NCBI GenBank assembly: GCA_000720375.1
Contig: JOAA01000005.1
Coordinates: forward strand, 248,001 to 312,000
From: Rhodococcus rhodnii
GTDB taxonomy: Bacteria > Actinomycetota > Actinomycetes > Mycobacteriales > Pseudonocardiaceae
DNA: 64,000 nt
Reading direction: 5' to 3'
Part shown: one piece after another, positions 8,302 to 20,657 of the stretch
Layout: each line of letters opens with the position of its first letter
Numbering within the stretch: the stretch's first letter is position 1
Notes under the pieces: model-generated
The model's input: only the letters and a program-made list of their open reading frames with translations
Databases searched by the model: none
Told to the model about the DNA's origin: nothing
Made by a program: the position numbers and the translations under genes

Positions 8302-9120
8302 CTAGGCCGAGCTCGGCATGTCCGCTTGGAAAAATGGGATGCGGGCAGGCACGATCCCGGTGATCAGCTTGAAGTCCCGGTTGAGGTGCGACTGGTCGAA
8401 GTAGCCGCACTCGTGCGCGATGTCCCCGATCGACCTGCCGCCCGACCGCAGCAGCCGCATCGCGTGCCGGCACCGCAGCACCCTCGCCAGCGACTTCGGT
8501 GGCACGCCGATGTGCGAGCGGAACTGGGTCAGCAGGTAACGGCGGCTGCAGCCCAGTTCGTCGACGAGCGTGCCGATCGACACGCGCCCTTGCGTCTCGG
8601 CGATCCGTTGCCAGGCGTACTCGACCATCGGGCTGGGTGGCCGGCCCTCGTCGAGCCAACGCGGCAGGACGGCGTCCATCACGGCGAACCGGCTCGGCCA
8701 GTCGGGCAGTTCGGCGAGGTGCTCGATCAGCCGCTTCGCCTTGGCGCCGATCAGGTCTTCCAGGTCGACGACCACGCCGTTGAGCACGTCCAGCGGCACG
8801 CCGAGCAGGCGGCTGGCGCCGAGCGGAGTGATCATCACCTCGAGCCCGTACTGCTCGCCGATGTATTCGGTGTCCGACCACGTGTCGCTGACCGCGGCGG
8901 CGAAACTGCCGTACGCACCGCCGCCGACCACGTCGATACGCGGCCCGAAGCTCATGATCAGCGCGACGTCCCCGGTCGGCACCTCCCTGCGGCGGACCGG
9001 GACGAGCGAGTTCTCCCGGTAGCCGACGTACTGGCGGACCACCGGGCGCAGCGGCTCGGCCGGCTGCCGGGAGACCATCTCCCACCAGCCAGTTTCCGAA
9101 TTCGACCGGAATACCCGCAC
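8302..9120 (-). CDS. AraC-family transcriptional regulator
   Basis: 272-aa regulator. The N-terminal part (residues 15-165) is a putative ligand-sensing domain; the C-terminal part carries the two helix-turn-helix units of the AraC/XylS family (LVDELGCSRRYLLTQFRSHI and SIGDIAHECGYFDQSHLNRDF followed by ITGIVPARI). GTG start at 9120 keeps the conserved SETGWWEMVSRQP opening; an internal ATG at 9077 is a possible alternative. First gene of an AraC-VOC operon, divergent from the alpha/beta hydrolase at 9135 with only 14 nt between the start codons. A site in this tiny gap would affect both directions. Confidence 0.88.
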   Translation of the reverse strand: MRVFRSNSETGWWEMVSRQPAEPLRPVVRQYVGYRENSLVPVRRREVPTGDVALIMSFGPRIDVVGGGAYGSFAAAVSDTWSDTEYIGEQYGLEVMITPLGASRLLGVPLDVLNGVVVDLEDLIGAKAKRLIEHLAELPDWPSRFAVMDAVLPRWLDEGRPPSPMVEYAWQRIAETQGRVSIGTLVDELGCSRRYLLTQFRSHIGVPPKSLARVLRCRHAMRLLRSGGRSIGDIAHECGYFDQSHLNRDFKLITGIVPARIPFFQADMPSSA

Positions 9121-9134
9121 GGTGTCTGTCTACC

Positions 9135-9914
9135 ATGTGCCGAATGCCGGAAATGATCATGCGTGGACGACGGTTTTGGTACCTCGACGTGGGCGAAGGC
9201 GTCCCGGTGCTCGCGTTGCACGGCACCTTCGGGCGGGCCGAGATCCACCGGCCGCTGGCCGACGTCCTCGGTCCTGGCTACCGGCTGATCGCCCTGGACC
9301 AGCGCGGTCACGGCCGTTCGTCGCACGGCGGGGACTTCAGCAGAGACGCGTTCGTCGAGGACGCGGCGACGTTCCTGCAGGCCTTCGGTCCGGCGATCGT
9401 GTTCGGGCACTCGTTGGGTGGGGTGAACGCGTACCAGCTCGCGGCCAGACATCCCGACCTGGTGCGGGCCTTGATCATCCAGGACATCGGCGCGGTCACC
9501 GACCGGCCGGAGGTCCCCGAGCCGGTGCTGGACATCAGTTCGTGGCCACGATTCGGTCGGACGAGGGACGAATTCGCCGATTTCTTCGCCGGTTTCCCGG
9601 CTTCCGACTACTTCCTGGCGAGTCTCGTCGAGACGGCTGAAGGCTGGCGGATGCTGTACGACTACAACGACATGATGGCCGTACAGGAAGGCAATGTCGG
9701 CCGTTGGTGGGATGACTGGCTCGGGTCTTCCTGCCCCGCGTTGCTGCTGCGTGGTTCGTTGAGTCCGTTCGTGTCCGAGGCGCACGCGCAGGAAATGCTG
9801 AAGCGCCCGAACACCCAGCTGGTGGACTTTCCCGGCAGCGGACATTGGCTGCACGACGACGATCCGACACGGTTCGCCGAGGCGGTGCGCTCGTTCATCG
9901 GGCAAATTAGTTAG
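9135..9914 (+). CDS. Alpha/beta hydrolase (cytoplasmic)
   Basis: 259-aa alpha/beta-hydrolase with no signal peptide. HGTFG oxyanion-hole strand at about residue 29, LDQRGHGRSS after strand beta-4, nucleophile elbow GHSLGG (Ser about residue 95), SLSPFVSE near the acid, and the C-terminal His in GSGHWLHDDDP. Resembles the proline iminopeptidase/haloalkane dehalogenase-like group of esterases and C-C hydrolases; the reaction cannot be assigned. Starts at 9135 or the ATG at 9144 (MPEMIMRGRRFWY) are both possible. It is divergent from the AraC regulator, which may control it, and is followed 19 nt later by a CoA transferase gene in the same direction. Confidence 0.83.
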   Translation: MCRMPEMIMRGRRFWYLDVGEGVPVLALHGTFGRAEIHRPLADVLGPGYRLIALDQRGHGRSSHGGDFSRDAFVEDAATFLQAFGPAIVFGHSLGGVNAYQLAARHPDLVRALIIQDIGAVTDRPEVPEPVLDISSWPRFGRTRDEFADFFAGFPASDYFLASLVETAEGWRMLYDYNDMMAVQEGNVGRWWDDWLGSSCPALLLRGSLSPFVSEAHAQEMLKRPNTQLVDFPGSGHWLHDDDPTRFAEAVRSFIGQIS

Positions 9915-9924
9915 TAGTGCTAAC
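9910..9924. promoter_or_regulatory. Short perfect inverted repeat before the CoA transferase gene
   Basis: GTTAG-tagtg-CTAAC, a 5-bp-arm perfect palindrome with a 5-nt spacer, covers the hydrolase stop codon and ends 9 nt before the CoA transferase GTG start. The size and position fit an operator (TetR/MarR-like half sites), but no dedicated regulator gene is adjacent apart from the AraC gene. Confidence 0.3.
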
Positions 9925-9933
9925 TTCAGTCGC

Positions 9934-11112
9934 GTGACTACTTCGCACGGGCCGCTCACCGGTGTCCGGGTCATCGACCTCGCCTCGGTGGTGATGGGCC
10001 CATACGCCGCCCAGCTCCTTGGTGACATGGGCGCCGACGTGATCAAAGTGGAGCCACCGGGCGGCGACCTCACCCGCATCACCCGGCCGCAGCGCAATCC
10101 CGGGATGGGTGCGCTGGCGTTGAACGTCAACCGGAACAAGCGCGGCATCGTGCTCGACCTGAAGTCCCCGGCCGGCCAGGAAGCGCTGCTCAAACTGGTC
10201 GAGGGAGCGGACATCCTGCTCACCAACATGCGGCCGGGCGCCTTGCGGCGGCTGGGCTTGGACTACGAGCGGCTTGCCACCGCCAACCCCAAGCTCATCT
10301 ATTGCAACGCACAGGGTTTCCGTACTGACTCGCCGCAGGCCGGGCTGGCGGCGTACGACGAGATCGTGCAGGCCTCGTCGGGCCTGGTCGACCTGATGCG
10401 CCGCGCCACGGGAACGCCTGACTATGTGCCGTCGATCCTCGCCGACAAGGTCTGCGCGCTCACGATCACCTACTCGGTGCTGGCCGCCTTGGTGCACCAA
10501 CGTGCGACCGGACAGGGACAGCAGGTTGAAGTGCCGATGACGGACACGCTGCTGGCGTTCACCATGGTCGAACACCTCAGCGGCCAGACCTTCGAGCCGC
10601 CGCTCGGGCCGACGGGCTTCAACCGTGCCATGGCGAAACCGCACCGCGCAGTACGCACAAAGGACGGTTGGGCGTGCATCCTGCCGTACACCGACAAGAA
10701 CATCGCGCAGTTCTTCCTAGCCGTCGGCGAACCGGAACTGGCGGCGGACGAACGTTTCCAGGACCACGAGCAGCGAGCACGCAACTATTCGGCGCTGTAC
10801 GAGCTCGTCGAGCAGTTCGCTGTCCGGCATACAACGGCGGAGTGGCAAGAGATCTGCGGCGAGCGAAGCATCCCCTTCGCGCCGGTGCTGGAGCTGGACG
10901 AGGCGGCTGACAACCCCTATTTCGAACCCCTGATTACGCAAGCGGTTCACCCGACCGAGGGACCGTACCGGCAGATCGGGTTTCCGGTGCGATTTTCGGC
11001 CACACCAGCGACTCTTCGTGAACACTGCCCGACGCTCGGCCAACACACCGGCGAAGTACTGGCGGAACTTGGTTTGAACGACCCGAAAGGGGGTAGCGCG
11101 CCGGCGGGTTGA
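9934..11112 (+). CDS. CaiB/BaiF family (class III) CoA transferase
   Basis: 392-aa family III CoA transferase, which moves CoA between carboxylic acids through aspartyl-CoA intermediates. Family signatures: GVRVIDLASVVMGPYAAQLL at the N-terminus, LGDMGADVIKVEPPGGD, NRNKRGIVLDLKSP, LTNMRPGALRRLGL, and AAYDEIVQASSGL holding the catalytic Asp (about residue 142). Length is normal. GTG start at 9934. It follows the alpha/beta hydrolase at 19 nt, which suggests both act on one acyl substrate, but no CoA ligase or dehydrogenase is close by, so the acid remains unknown. Confidence 0.9.
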   Translation: MTTSHGPLTGVRVIDLASVVMGPYAAQLLGDMGADVIKVEPPGGDLTRITRPQRNPGMGALALNVNRNKRGIVLDLKSPAGQEALLKLVEGADILLTNMRPGALRRLGLDYERLATANPKLIYCNAQGFRTDSPQAGLAAYDEIVQASSGLVDLMRRATGTPDYVPSILADKVCALTITYSVLAALVHQRATGQGQQVEVPMTDTLLAFTMVEHLSGQTFEPPLGPTGFNRAMAKPHRAVRTKDGWACILPYTDKNIAQFFLAVGEPELAADERFQDHEQRARNYSALYELVEQFAVRHTTAEWQEICGERSIPFAPVLELDEAADNPYFEPLITQAVHPTEGPYRQIGFPVRFSATPATLREHCPTLGQHTGEVLAELGLNDPKGGSAPAG

Positions 11113-11157
11113 TCAGCACAGTGGGCTGACCTGGACAAGTCCACAAGGGAGTCAGAC

Positions 11158-11595
11158 GTGCCAAACCTGCTCAAGCGCGCCTCGGTCCTGACAGCCAGTG
11201 CCATCACCGCCATCGCACTGGGCACCGGAACGGCCCATGCGGCATTAACCCCAACGCAGCTGGCCTCGGTGACTGACGACTACTCGTTCTCGAAGTCGCT
11301 GTCCCAGTTCACCTCGATCCGCAACAGCCGCCCGTACGCCGACCAGTTGGACTGGTCCTCGGACACCTGCTCGTGGTCGCCGGACAAGCCGCTGGGCTTC
11401 AACTTCGCGCCGGCCTGCCACCGCCACGACTTCGGCTACCGCAACAACAAGCGCCAAGGCCGCTGGAACGCCGACAAGAAGCTCCGCGTGGACGACAAGT
11501 TCAAAGCAGACATGTACTCCATCTGCGGCGGCAACGTCATCTGCAAGGGCACCGCGAACCTGTACTACGCCGCCGTCCGCAAGTGGGGCACCTGA
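11158..11595 (+). CDS. Secreted prokaryotic phospholipase A2
   Basis: 145-aa exported protein. Signal peptide MPNLLKRASVLTASAITAIA ends at AHA before ALTP. The mature domain has the prokaryotic PLA2 (Phospholip_A2_3) signature ACHRHDFGYRNNK around residue 88, with the catalytic His-Asp pair and four cysteines (C75, C87, C117, C122 approximately) for two disulfides. It hydrolyses the sn-2 ester of phospholipids in family members, with calcium. GTG start at 11158. It begins 45 nt after the CoA transferase stop, has its own weakly defined upstream gap, and ends at a strong bidirectional hairpin. Confidence 0.9.
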   Translation: MPNLLKRASVLTASAITAIALGTGTAHAALTPTQLASVTDDYSFSKSLSQFTSIRNSRPYADQLDWSSDTCSWSPDKPLGFNFAPACHRHDFGYRNNKRQGRWNADKKLRVDDKFKADMYSICGGNVICKGTANLYYAAVRKWGT

Positions 11596-11606
11596 TCGGG
11601 AAAACC

Positions 11607-11652
11607 CTCGTGAGTGTTTTGGCCGGTTCTAACCGGACCAAACACTCACGAG
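11607..11652. terminator. Bidirectional hairpin with CGTGAGTG stem core
   Basis: A 22-bp stem with two mismatches (left arm from 11607, CTCGTGAGTGTTT..., right arm ending ...AAACACTCACGAG at 11652) and a 2-nt loop lies between convergent genes and overlaps the last codons of the dienelactone hydrolase. It shares its stem core with hairpins at 34160 and 54656. Confidence 0.85.
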
Positions 11653-12380
11653 GTCCTTTCGAGGAGGGCGAAGAGGTTGTCCCAGTGGCGCTTTTCGGCT
11701 TCCTCGCTGTACGCCGCCGTGTCCGACATCGTGAAGCCGTGCTGTGCGCCTTCGTAGATCTCCGAGCGGTACTTCACGCCAGCCGCGTCCAACGCTGCCT
11801 CTAGGACCTTGATCTGCTCCGCGGTCATCGCGTGGTCCTGGTCGGCGTGTGCGAAGTAAGCCTCGCCGGTGATGTTTCCGACGTTCAGGTGTGGACTGTC
11901 GGGATCGTCCGTGGCGAGGCGGCCTCCGTGGAATGACGCCACCGCTTTGATCCGCGAGGGGAAGGCTTCGATCGCGCGCAACGCGTTCGTGCCGCCCATG
12001 CAATAGCCGACCACGACCACGGGCTCGGCGGAAACGCCGGACCGGGCCGCGAAGAAGTCCAAATAGGACTCTGTGTCGCTCGTGATCGCCGCGGTGTCCA
12101 GTTGCTGGATGAATGGCATGATCTTGCCGAACAACGCGCCGCGCTGCTCGGGATCTTGCAGGGCCGCCAGGTCGAACTGGGGGCAGGGCCCGCCTCGGTA
12201 CAGGATGTTCGGCGCCAGGACCGCGTAGCCCTGGGCCGCGATGCGGTCGGCCATCTCGAAGAGCCTTGGGCGCAGGCCGAAAGCGTCTTCGAAGAGCAGC
12301 ACTCCCTGGTGTGGCCCGCCTTCCGGGACCACCAGGTAGGAATCGGCTGTTCCGTCCTTTGTGGGCACATCGACCATCAT
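11646..12380 (-). CDS. Dienelactone hydrolase family protein
   Basis: 244-aa alpha/beta hydrolase of the DLH family. LFEDAFGLRPRLFEMADRIAAQGYAVLAPN is the typical first half; nucleophile elbow GYCMGG contains the catalytic Cys (about residue 111), followed by FHGG, AHADQD (acid) and AQHGFTM (His). Family members open dienelactones, but many actinobacterial paralogues have other ester substrates. I chose the ATG at 12380 because AGGAG stands 8 nt upstream; an ATG at 12425 overlaps the ftsK stop as TAATG and would add 15 residues before the conserved domain. It follows ftsK on the same strand and may be co-transcribed with it. Confidence 0.85.
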   Translation of the reverse strand: MMVDVPTKDGTADSYLVVPEGGPHQGVLLFEDAFGLRPRLFEMADRIAAQGYAVLAPNILYRGGPCPQFDLAALQDPEQRGALFGKIMPFIQQLDTAAITSDTESYLDFFAARSGVSAEPVVVVGYCMGGTNALRAIEAFPSRIKAVASFHGGRLATDDPDSPHLNVGNITGEAYFAHADQDHAMTAEQIKVLEAALDAAGVKYRSEIYEGAQHGFTMSDTAAYSEEAEKRHWDNLFALLERTS

Positions 12381-12424
12381 TCGAAAAGCTCCTGTCACCA
12401 GCGAAGTCGGCCCCGCTGGCGACA

Positions 12425-14827
12425 TTACTCCTCTTCGTCGGGCGCGGGCCCGCCACCGCCGCGGATCGAGTACAGCACCGATTCCAGTTCTTCCGGTTTG
12501 ACCAGAACCTCCCGTGCCTTCGAGCCTTCCGACGGCCCGACCACGCCCCTGCTTTCCAGCAAGTCCATCAGGCGCCCGGCTTTCGCGAAGCCCACGCGGA
12601 GCTTTCGCTGCAGCATCGACGTCGAACCGAACTGTGATGTGACGATCAGTTCCGCGGCTTGCAGCAGCACGTCCAAATCGTCGCCGATGTCGGCGTCGAT
12701 CTCCTTCTTCTCGCCGCCGCCCGCGGTCGTCACGCCCTCGGTGTACTCCGGCTGTGCCTGGTCCTTGGTGAACGCGACGATCGCCTGGATTTCCTCGTCG
12801 CTGACGTACGCGCCCTGCACGCGGATCGGCTTCGACGCGCCCATCGGCAGGTACAGGCCGTCGCCCATGCCGATCAGCTTCTCCGCGCCCGGCTGGTCCA
12901 GGATGACCCGTGAGTCGATCAGCGACGACGTGGCGAAGGCCAGCCTGGAAGGCACGTTGGTCTTGATCAGACCGGTCACCACGTCGACCGACGGCCGCTG
13001 AGTCGCCAGCACCAGGTGGATGCCCGCGGCTCGGGCTTTCTGGGTGATCCGGACGATCGCGTCCTCCACGTCCCGCGGCGCGGTCATCATCAGGTCCGCG
13101 AGCTCGTCGACGATCGCCAGGATGTACGGGTACGGCCGGTATTCGCGCTCGCTGCCGGGCGGCGCGGTGATCTCACCGGACTTCACCTTCTTGTTGAAGT
13201 CGTCGATGTGCCGGACCCGGTTGGCCTGCATGTCCTGGTAGCGCTGCTCCATCTCCTCGACCAGCCACGCCAGCGCGGCCGCCGCCTTCTTGGGCTGGGT
13301 GATGATCGGCGTGATCAGGTGCGGGATGCCTTCGTACGGCGTCAGCTCGACCATCTTCGGGTCGACCAGCACCATCCGCACCTCGTCCGGCGTCGCCCTG
13401 GCCAGCAGGGACACCAGCAGCGAGTTGACGAAGCTGGACTTGCCGGAACCGGTCGACCCGGCGCACAGCAGGTGCGGCATCTTGGCCAGGTTCGACGTGA
13501 CCATGTTGCCTTCGATGTCCTTGCCGAGGCCGACGACCATGGGATGCGTGTCGTTGACCGCGACCGGCGACCGCAGGACGTCGCCGAGCAGGACCATCTC
13601 GCGGTCGTTGTTGGGCACCTCGATGCCCACCGCGGACTTTCCGGGGATCGGCGCCAGCAACAGGATGTTGTCGGTGGCCACCGCGTACGCGATGTTCTTG
13701 GTCAGCGCGGTGATCTTCTCGACCTTCACGCCCGGGCCGAGCTCGACCTCGTAGCGGGTCACGGTCGGGCCCCGGGTGAAGCCGGTGACCTGGGCGTCCA
13801 CGTTGAACTGCTCGAGCACGCCGGTGATCGCCTCGATGATCATGTCGTTGGCGCGGCTGCGGCTGCGTGGCGCGTCGCCTTCGGACAGCAGGTTCGGCGG
13901 CGGTAGCTCGTAGTCGCCTTCCACGACCCGTGCCGTGGCCATCGGCAGCTTCTCCTGAACCGCCTGCTTCTTCGGCTTCGGCTCGCGCGGCTTGGGCGGC
14001 GGCGTGGGCTCTTCGAGCGGCAGTGGCGCCGGGGGCGGCTCCTGCGCCGCGGTCGGCTCGGCCATGGAGGCCTGGCGGCGTCGCGACGGGCGCCGGAGTT
14101 TGACCTCGGTGGCCGGCTCGGCGAGTTCGGGCTGTTCCTGCTCTTCCGCGATGTCGTCGGGGTCACGGCCGAGGTCGCGCAGCCGGTTCGGGATCTCCTT
14201 GATGGGCGTGCCCGTGAACAGCAGGATGCCGTACGCCAAGGCCAGGATGAGCAGCGGCAGCGCGACCCAGGCGGTCACCCCGGCGGCCAGCAGGCCACCC
14301 GAGACGTAGCCGAGCACGCCGCCGCCGAACATCTGCTCGGCGTTCGTCTCACCGCCGTTGAGCAGGTGCAACATGCCCAGTAAAGCGAACGTCATCAGCA
14401 ACGAGCCGATGACCAGCCTCGATCGGGCGTCGGGTTTGGGGTCCGACCGCATCAGCGTGACACCGATGACGATGAGGACGAGTGGGAACGCCACCGCACC
14501 CGCACCGATGACCGACCGGACACCGATTTCGACGTTCCGGCCAATCGGACCGGCTGCCCGCCACCACACGGCGGCCGCGATGACCACCGCCAACGCGATG
14601 TAGCCGAACGCGAGACCGTCCCGCCGATGCGCGGGGTCGAGGTCCTTGGTCTTGCCCAGGGTGCGCGCGAGGCCGCCGACGCCCTTCGCCAGCAGATGCC
14701 ACGTGCCCTTGATCGCCCTACCTGCGGTTCCTTTGGATTTACGGGCCGGAGCAGGCTTCTTCGCCGCCGCAGCGGGCTTCTTGCGTGCGGTGGTTCGCTT
14801 GGCGGTGGTGGAGCGGCTTGTCGCCAT
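12425..14827 (-). CDS. ftsK: FtsK/SpoIIIE DNA translocase
   Basis: 800-aa septal DNA pump that clears and orients chromosome ends during division or sporulation septation. A Lys/Ala-rich N-terminus ([18 protein letters not shown]) is followed by four membrane helices (about residues 75-235), a Pro/Glu-rich linker (about 250-330), the RecA-like motor with Walker A GSTGSGKS (about 457) and Walker [14 protein letters not shown], and a C-terminal gamma winged-helix ([26 protein letters not shown]). ATG at 14827 gives the usual actinobacterial Ala/Lys-rich N-terminus; an upstream in-frame start at 14872 adds 15 residues. Placement near rnj, dapA and thyX is the conserved actinobacterial order. Confidence 0.96.
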   Translation of the reverse strand: MATSRSTTAKRTTARKKPAAAAKKPAPARKSKGTAGRAIKGTWHLLAKGVGGLARTLGKTKDLDPAHRRDGLAFGYIALAVVIAAAVWWRAAGPIGRNVEIGVRSVIGAGAVAFPLVLIVIGVTLMRSDPKPDARSRLVIGSLLMTFALLGMLHLLNGGETNAEQMFGGGVLGYVSGGLLAAGVTAWVALPLLILALAYGILLFTGTPIKEIPNRLRDLGRDPDDIAEEQEQPELAEPATEVKLRRPSRRRQASMAEPTAAQEPPPAPLPLEEPTPPPKPREPKPKKQAVQEKLPMATARVVEGDYELPPPNLLSEGDAPRSRSRANDMIIEAITGVLEQFNVDAQVTGFTRGPTVTRYEVELGPGVKVEKITALTKNIAYAVATDNILLLAPIPGKSAVGIEVPNNDREMVLLGDVLRSPVAVNDTHPMVVGLGKDIEGNMVTSNLAKMPHLLCAGSTGSGKSSFVNSLLVSLLARATPDEVRMVLVDPKMVELTPYEGIPHLITPIITQPKKAAAALAWLVEEMEQRYQDMQANRVRHIDDFNKKVKSGEITAPPGSEREYRPYPYILAIVDELADLMMTAPRDVEDAIVRITQKARAAGIHLVLATQRPSVDVVTGLIKTNVPSRLAFATSSLIDSRVILDQPGAEKLIGMGDGLYLPMGASKPIRVQGAYVSDEEIQAIVAFTKDQAQPEYTEGVTTAGGGEKKEIDADIGDDLDVLLQAAELIVTSQFGSTSMLQRKLRVGFAKAGRLMDLLESRGVVGPSEGSKAREVLVKPEELESVLYSIRGGGGPAPDEEE

Positions 14828-14911
14828 GCGTCCCACGGTAGTCGCCCTCACCTCTCTGGTCCCAGCAGTCACAGCCCAGCCCAGGTCGCAAGGTCATGAC
14901 CCGGGCATGCC

Positions 14912-15748
14912 ATGCTCCGCACCATGGTTGCGCTGTACCGGGACGGACACGAGCCGACACGCCGCTTCACGACGGGTTCACCCATTTCGCCCGTCTGGCG
15001 GGGGATGCTCGAGACGAATCGTGGTTTTGTCGCACTGGCCGGCAACCTCGAAGTGACCGGGTCGGTGCCAAAAGACCTGCTTGACGGCCCCTTGGTGCTC
15101 GCGGCGAACCACATCGGCGTGTTCGACCCGTTCGTGCTGACCAAGGCGTGCTACCAAATCGGCATCGCACCGCGATTCATGCTGGCCGCAGGCCTGCTGG
15201 ACACCCCAGTCGTCGGCTGGGGCCTGCGGCACGCCGGAGCGTTGCGCGTCGAACGCGGCAAGGCAACGGTCCTGGAATCCTTCGCCAAAGCCGTCGAAGC
15301 GATCAAGAAGGCGGACGCCCCGCTGCTGGTCTACCCGGAAGGCCGGATCACGCACGAGCGCGGAATGTGGCCGGAACGAGGAAAGACCGGCGTCGCCCGG
15401 ATCGCGCTGGCCGCGAACGCCCGCGTCGTACCCATCTCGCAGTGGGGCGCGCACGAGGCGGCGTACTGGGGAACCGAAACGGTGACGGGCTGGTCGGACA
15501 TCAAGCCCGTGCTGACATCGTTTTTGCGTGGAATGACCCGCAGGCCGAAGTTCAAGGTGCACTTCGGTGACCCGGTGGACCTATCCGACCTCTCCGCCTC
15601 CAAACCAGGCGACGCGGTCCGGGCCCACAAGCGGATCATGCAGGCGATCACCGACAATTTGGCGCCACTGCGCCCGGACGAGCCGGATCTGCCGAAGTTC
15701 CACGACCCGACGCGGCCGACCGACACCGTGTCCCCTTGGCGGGATTGA
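14912..15748 (+). CDS. 1-acyl-glycerol-3-phosphate acyltransferase family (PlsC-like)
   Basis: 278-aa acyltransferase. Block I is NHIGVFDPF (about residue 69, the HxxxxD-type catalytic pair), block II FMLAAGLLDTPVVGW, block III VYPEGRITHERGMW (about 145, phosphate binding), block IV VVPISQWGAHEA. Such enzymes esterify lysophosphatidic acid or related acceptors at the inner membrane. ATG at 14912; a second ATG at 14924 is equally possible. It is divergent from ftsK across about 84 bases. Confidence 0.88.
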   Translation: MLRTMVALYRDGHEPTRRFTTGSPISPVWRGMLETNRGFVALAGNLEVTGSVPKDLLDGPLVLAANHIGVFDPFVLTKACYQIGIAPRFMLAAGLLDTPVVGWGLRHAGALRVERGKATVLESFAKAVEAIKKADAPLLVYPEGRITHERGMWPERGKTGVARIALAANARVVPISQWGAHEAAYWGTETVTGWSDIKPVLTSFLRGMTRRPKFKVHFGDPVDLSDLSASKPGDAVRAHKRIMQAITDNLAPLRPDEPDLPKFHDPTRPTDTVSPWRD

Positions 15749-15912
15749 TTCATCTGGCTGACAACTGCGAAGTCACGCGTTCGGACGCCCACCACTTCGT
15801 CACGATGAGCACGGGAATTCAGCAACGTGGGCAGTTTCGTCTGGCGTACGGTCGCACCTGCTGATCACGCTAGGCTCGCCGGGCAACTCGACCGGTTGCT
15901 GATGGGGAGGCA

Positions 15913-16224
15913 GTGATGCGCTGGTTTCTACCGATCCTGTTGTTGGCTGCGGCGTGCTCGAAGGCGACAGACGGTGTTCCCACGCCTGCGCCCCGAACAA
16001 AGGAGCAGGTCCTCGCCGGCCGTGCGGTCGAGGCGGGGGTCAGGAAGATTCTCATCGAGCGGTACGGCGACAACGCCGAGTTGGTCACTTGTCCTGACGA
16101 CCAGCCCGTCAAAGTCGGTCACCGGTTCACCTGCGACGTCACCATCGACGGCGAGCAGCGCAAGGTGACGATCACCGTCCGATCCGCGGAGAACGCCGAA
16201 TACGAGGTCAGCCAGCCCCGGTAG
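15913..16224 (+). CDS. DUF4333 lipoprotein
   Basis: 103-aa predicted lipoprotein. The signal sequence WFLPILLLAAACSK contains a lipobox (LAAAC) with lipidation at about Cys15-16. The rest is one DUF4333 domain with two conserved cysteines (TCPDDQPVKVGHRFTCDV) likely to form a disulfide, a fold widespread in actinomycete cell envelopes with no known function. GTG at 15913 and ATG at 15916 are both available; GGGGAGG at 15904-15910 suits the ATG. A 164-base gap upstream separates it from the acyltransferase and probably holds its promoter. Confidence 0.85.
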   Translation: MMRWFLPILLLAAACSKATDGVPTPAPRTKEQVLAGRAVEAGVRKILIERYGDNAELVTCPDDQPVKVGHRFTCDVTIDGEQRKVTITVRSAENAEYEVSQPR

Positions 16225-16286
16225 TGGTCCCAGACGCTGGGAAAACTCCGCGCTGCACAGGCTGACCGCCACGCAGACTCGCCAGC

Positions 16287-17243
16287 ATGACCCCTAATCG
16301 CGCACGTGGTACGGCTCTGGTCCTGGCGGCATCGGTGTTCTCGGCCAGTTCCGGACCGTTGGCGAAGCAGGCGATGGCGGCTGGGTTGACGCCTCAACAG
16401 GTTGTCAGCGTTCGGATCAGCCTGGCTGCCCTGCTGTTCCTCACCGCGCTTGCGATCGTCAAGCCGCAGCTGTTGCGGATACGGCTCGCTGACTGGCGGG
16501 TTCTGCTCGGGTTCGGGCTGTTCGGTGTCGCCGGCGTGCAGGCCATGTATTTCATTGCGGTGGCGCGGGTTCCGGTCGGCATCGCGATGCTGTTGGAGTT
16601 CACCGCTCCGGTTCTGGTCGCGCTGTGGGTTCGGTTCGTCCGGGGCACGGTCCTTCCGGCGAAGGCGTGGGCCGGGACCGCGCTTGCCTTGCTGGGCTTG
16701 GCGATGGTCGCGCAGGTTTGGGAAGGGCTGAGGCTCGACGCGATCGGCCTGCTCGCCGGAATCGGGGCCGCCGTGTGTGCCGCGTGCTACTTCTTGATCG
16801 GCGAACATGCCCTCGCCACAAGGCATCCGTTGACCATGGCGACCTACGGCATGCTCGTTGGTGCCGTGGCGGTTGCCGTTGTGCTCACGCCGCCGTGGGC
16901 GCTGCCAGGCGAGATCCTCGTCAAGGAGACGTCAACTGGTCCTGTGTGGACACTCTTGATCGGCATCGCGGTCTTCAGCACGGTCATCGCCTACACCTTC
17001 GGCATGAGCGCCCTCCGGCACCTGCCGTCCAATGTGGTCAGTGTGCTGTCGCTCGCCGAACCGGTGATCGCGACCGCCGCTGCGTGGGCGCTGCTGGGCG
17101 AGCAGTTGACTGTGATTCAGATCATCGGCGGTTTCACGCTGCTCGGTGGAGCCTTTCTGGTCCAGCGTGCGTCTCAGACTCCAGTGGGACACGAAGTCCC
17201 TCCCGCGTCCGATGACATGCCCGCCGCAGTTCCGCGAAGCTAA
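16287..17243 (+). CDS. EamA-family (DMT superfamily) exporter
   Basis: 318-aa polytopic protein with ten predicted membrane helices arranged as two EamA repeats (first about residues 8-138, second about 150-292). Helix features such as FGLFGVAGVQAMYFIAVARVPVGIAMLLEF and the second-repeat LPSNVVSVLSLAEPVIATAAAWALLGE are typical. Drug/metabolite superfamily exporters of this kind move amino acids or small metabolites. The tail after residue 292 is hydrophilic. Follows the lipoprotein gene by 62 nt and ends at the terminator at 17258. Confidence 0.87.
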   Translation: MTPNRARGTALVLAASVFSASSGPLAKQAMAAGLTPQQVVSVRISLAALLFLTALAIVKPQLLRIRLADWRVLLGFGLFGVAGVQAMYFIAVARVPVGIAMLLEFTAPVLVALWVRFVRGTVLPAKAWAGTALALLGLAMVAQVWEGLRLDAIGLLAGIGAAVCAACYFLIGEHALATRHPLTMATYGMLVGAVAVAVVLTPPWALPGEILVKETSTGPVWTLLIGIAVFSTVIAYTFGMSALRHLPSNVVSVLSLAEPVIATAAAWALLGEQLTVIQIIGGFTLLGGAFLVQRASQTPVGHEVPPASDDMPAAVPRS

Positions 17244-17257
17244 CGCCCACTGGGGGT

Positions 17258-17286
17258 AGGGCCCGGCCCAACACGGGCCGGGCCCT
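17258..17286. terminator. Hairpin terminator between convergent EamA and rnj genes
   Basis: Perfect 12-bp GC stem AGGGCCCGGCCC / GGGCCGGGCCCT with a 5-nt loop between the two stop codons; can serve both strands. Confidence 0.85.
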
Positions 17287-17293
17287 CCAAACG

Positions 17294-20644
<3,351 letters not shown>

Positions 20645-20657
20645 GCCGCCACGTTAC

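Noticed and set aside
4..12380. A biosynthetic gene cluster in the first 12 kb
   Set aside because: Apart from the methyltransferase-P450 pair there is no backbone enzyme (PKS, NRPS, terpene synthase or RiPP precursor).
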